A stretch of 12,869 nt of DNA from CAYYJM01 sp964471755 (GTDB lineage Bacteria > Planctomycetota > Planctomycetia > Gemmatales > Gemmataceae), in assembly GCA_964471755.1 (NCBI GenBank), contig CAYYJM010000185.1, positions 1-12,869 of the forward strand, given 5' to 3'. The first letter of the stretch is position 1, and each line of letters starts with the position of its first letter. The position numbers and the translations under genes are program-made. Below are positions 12,812-12,869 of the stretch, in pieces. Below the pieces are notes generated by a model. That model saw only the letters and a list, made by a program, of their open reading frames with translations. It ran no database searches and was not told the DNA's origin.

Positions 12812-12869
12812 GAAATGTAGGGTGGGCGGGAGCGCCACCGACGCCTCATCGCCACATCAGGCCGGAACA
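12812..12869. repeat. 58-bp direct repeat, copy 2 (reaches the window edge)
   Basis: This is the second copy of the unit at 12701-12758, offset 111 bp, differing at two bases. The match is still perfect at the last base of the window, so the repeat, or a 111-bp tandem array, may continue beyond it. Confidence 0.9.

Noticed and set aside
12701..12869. CRISPR array
   Set aside because: Only two 58-bp repeats with internal mismatches and one 53-bp spacer containing a palindrome; no cas genes are nearby.

Overview
The window is GC-rich, densely packed DNA with the look of a planctomycete, most likely a Gemmataceae-type genome. The evidence is a Tat-exported DUF1501 protein, a DUF58 plus large VWA membrane-protein pair, divergent ECF-sigma-like proteins, and several genes without a clear Shine-Dalgarno sequence. 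The assignment comes from gene families and composition only. No tRNA, rRNA, CRISPR array or insertion sequence is visible, and no gene-free stretch exceeds 300 bases.

Left block (1-4518, + strand): a nitric oxide handling module. It starts with the last 22 codons of a probable Rrf2-family regulator, followed by a hairpin. Then come an NnrS-family membrane protein with a DUF1858-like tail, a small cupin, and a full-length quinol-dependent nitric oxide reductase (qNOR). The qNOR keeps every heme, Fe_B and quinol-site residue I could place. The regulator probably senses NO or redox state, qNOR reduces NO to N2O with quinol electrons, and NnrS and the cupin are accessory. This reads as NO detoxification or partial denitrification.

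Middle block (4511-8493): a TVP38/TMEM64 (DedA-superfamily) membrane protein on the minus strand overlaps the qNOR gene tail to tail. It diverges from a two-gene operon on the plus strand, a DUF58 protein and a 765-residue BatA/VWA membrane protein. A 17-bp-arm palindrome sits in the divergent promoter region. No MoxR ATPase gene is adjacent.

Right block (8472-12604, minus strand): in transcription order, a DUF1501 protein, sigma-like protein A, an unrecognised helical protein M, and sigma-like protein B. A and B are colinear paralogs with a recognisable sigma-70 region 2 but a long, unusual C-terminal half instead of a normal region 4. Each paralog is preceded by the same TGTCACAAA element followed 15-16 bases later by CGT(A/T)A, which looks like an ECF-type promoter and suggests auto- or cross-regulation. 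A hairpin plus T-run lies between A and M. This A-M-B cassette is the best candidate for an undescribed system here.

The right edge (12605-12869) holds no gene. It contains two 58-bp near-identical direct repeats, 111 bp apart, with a short palindrome between them.
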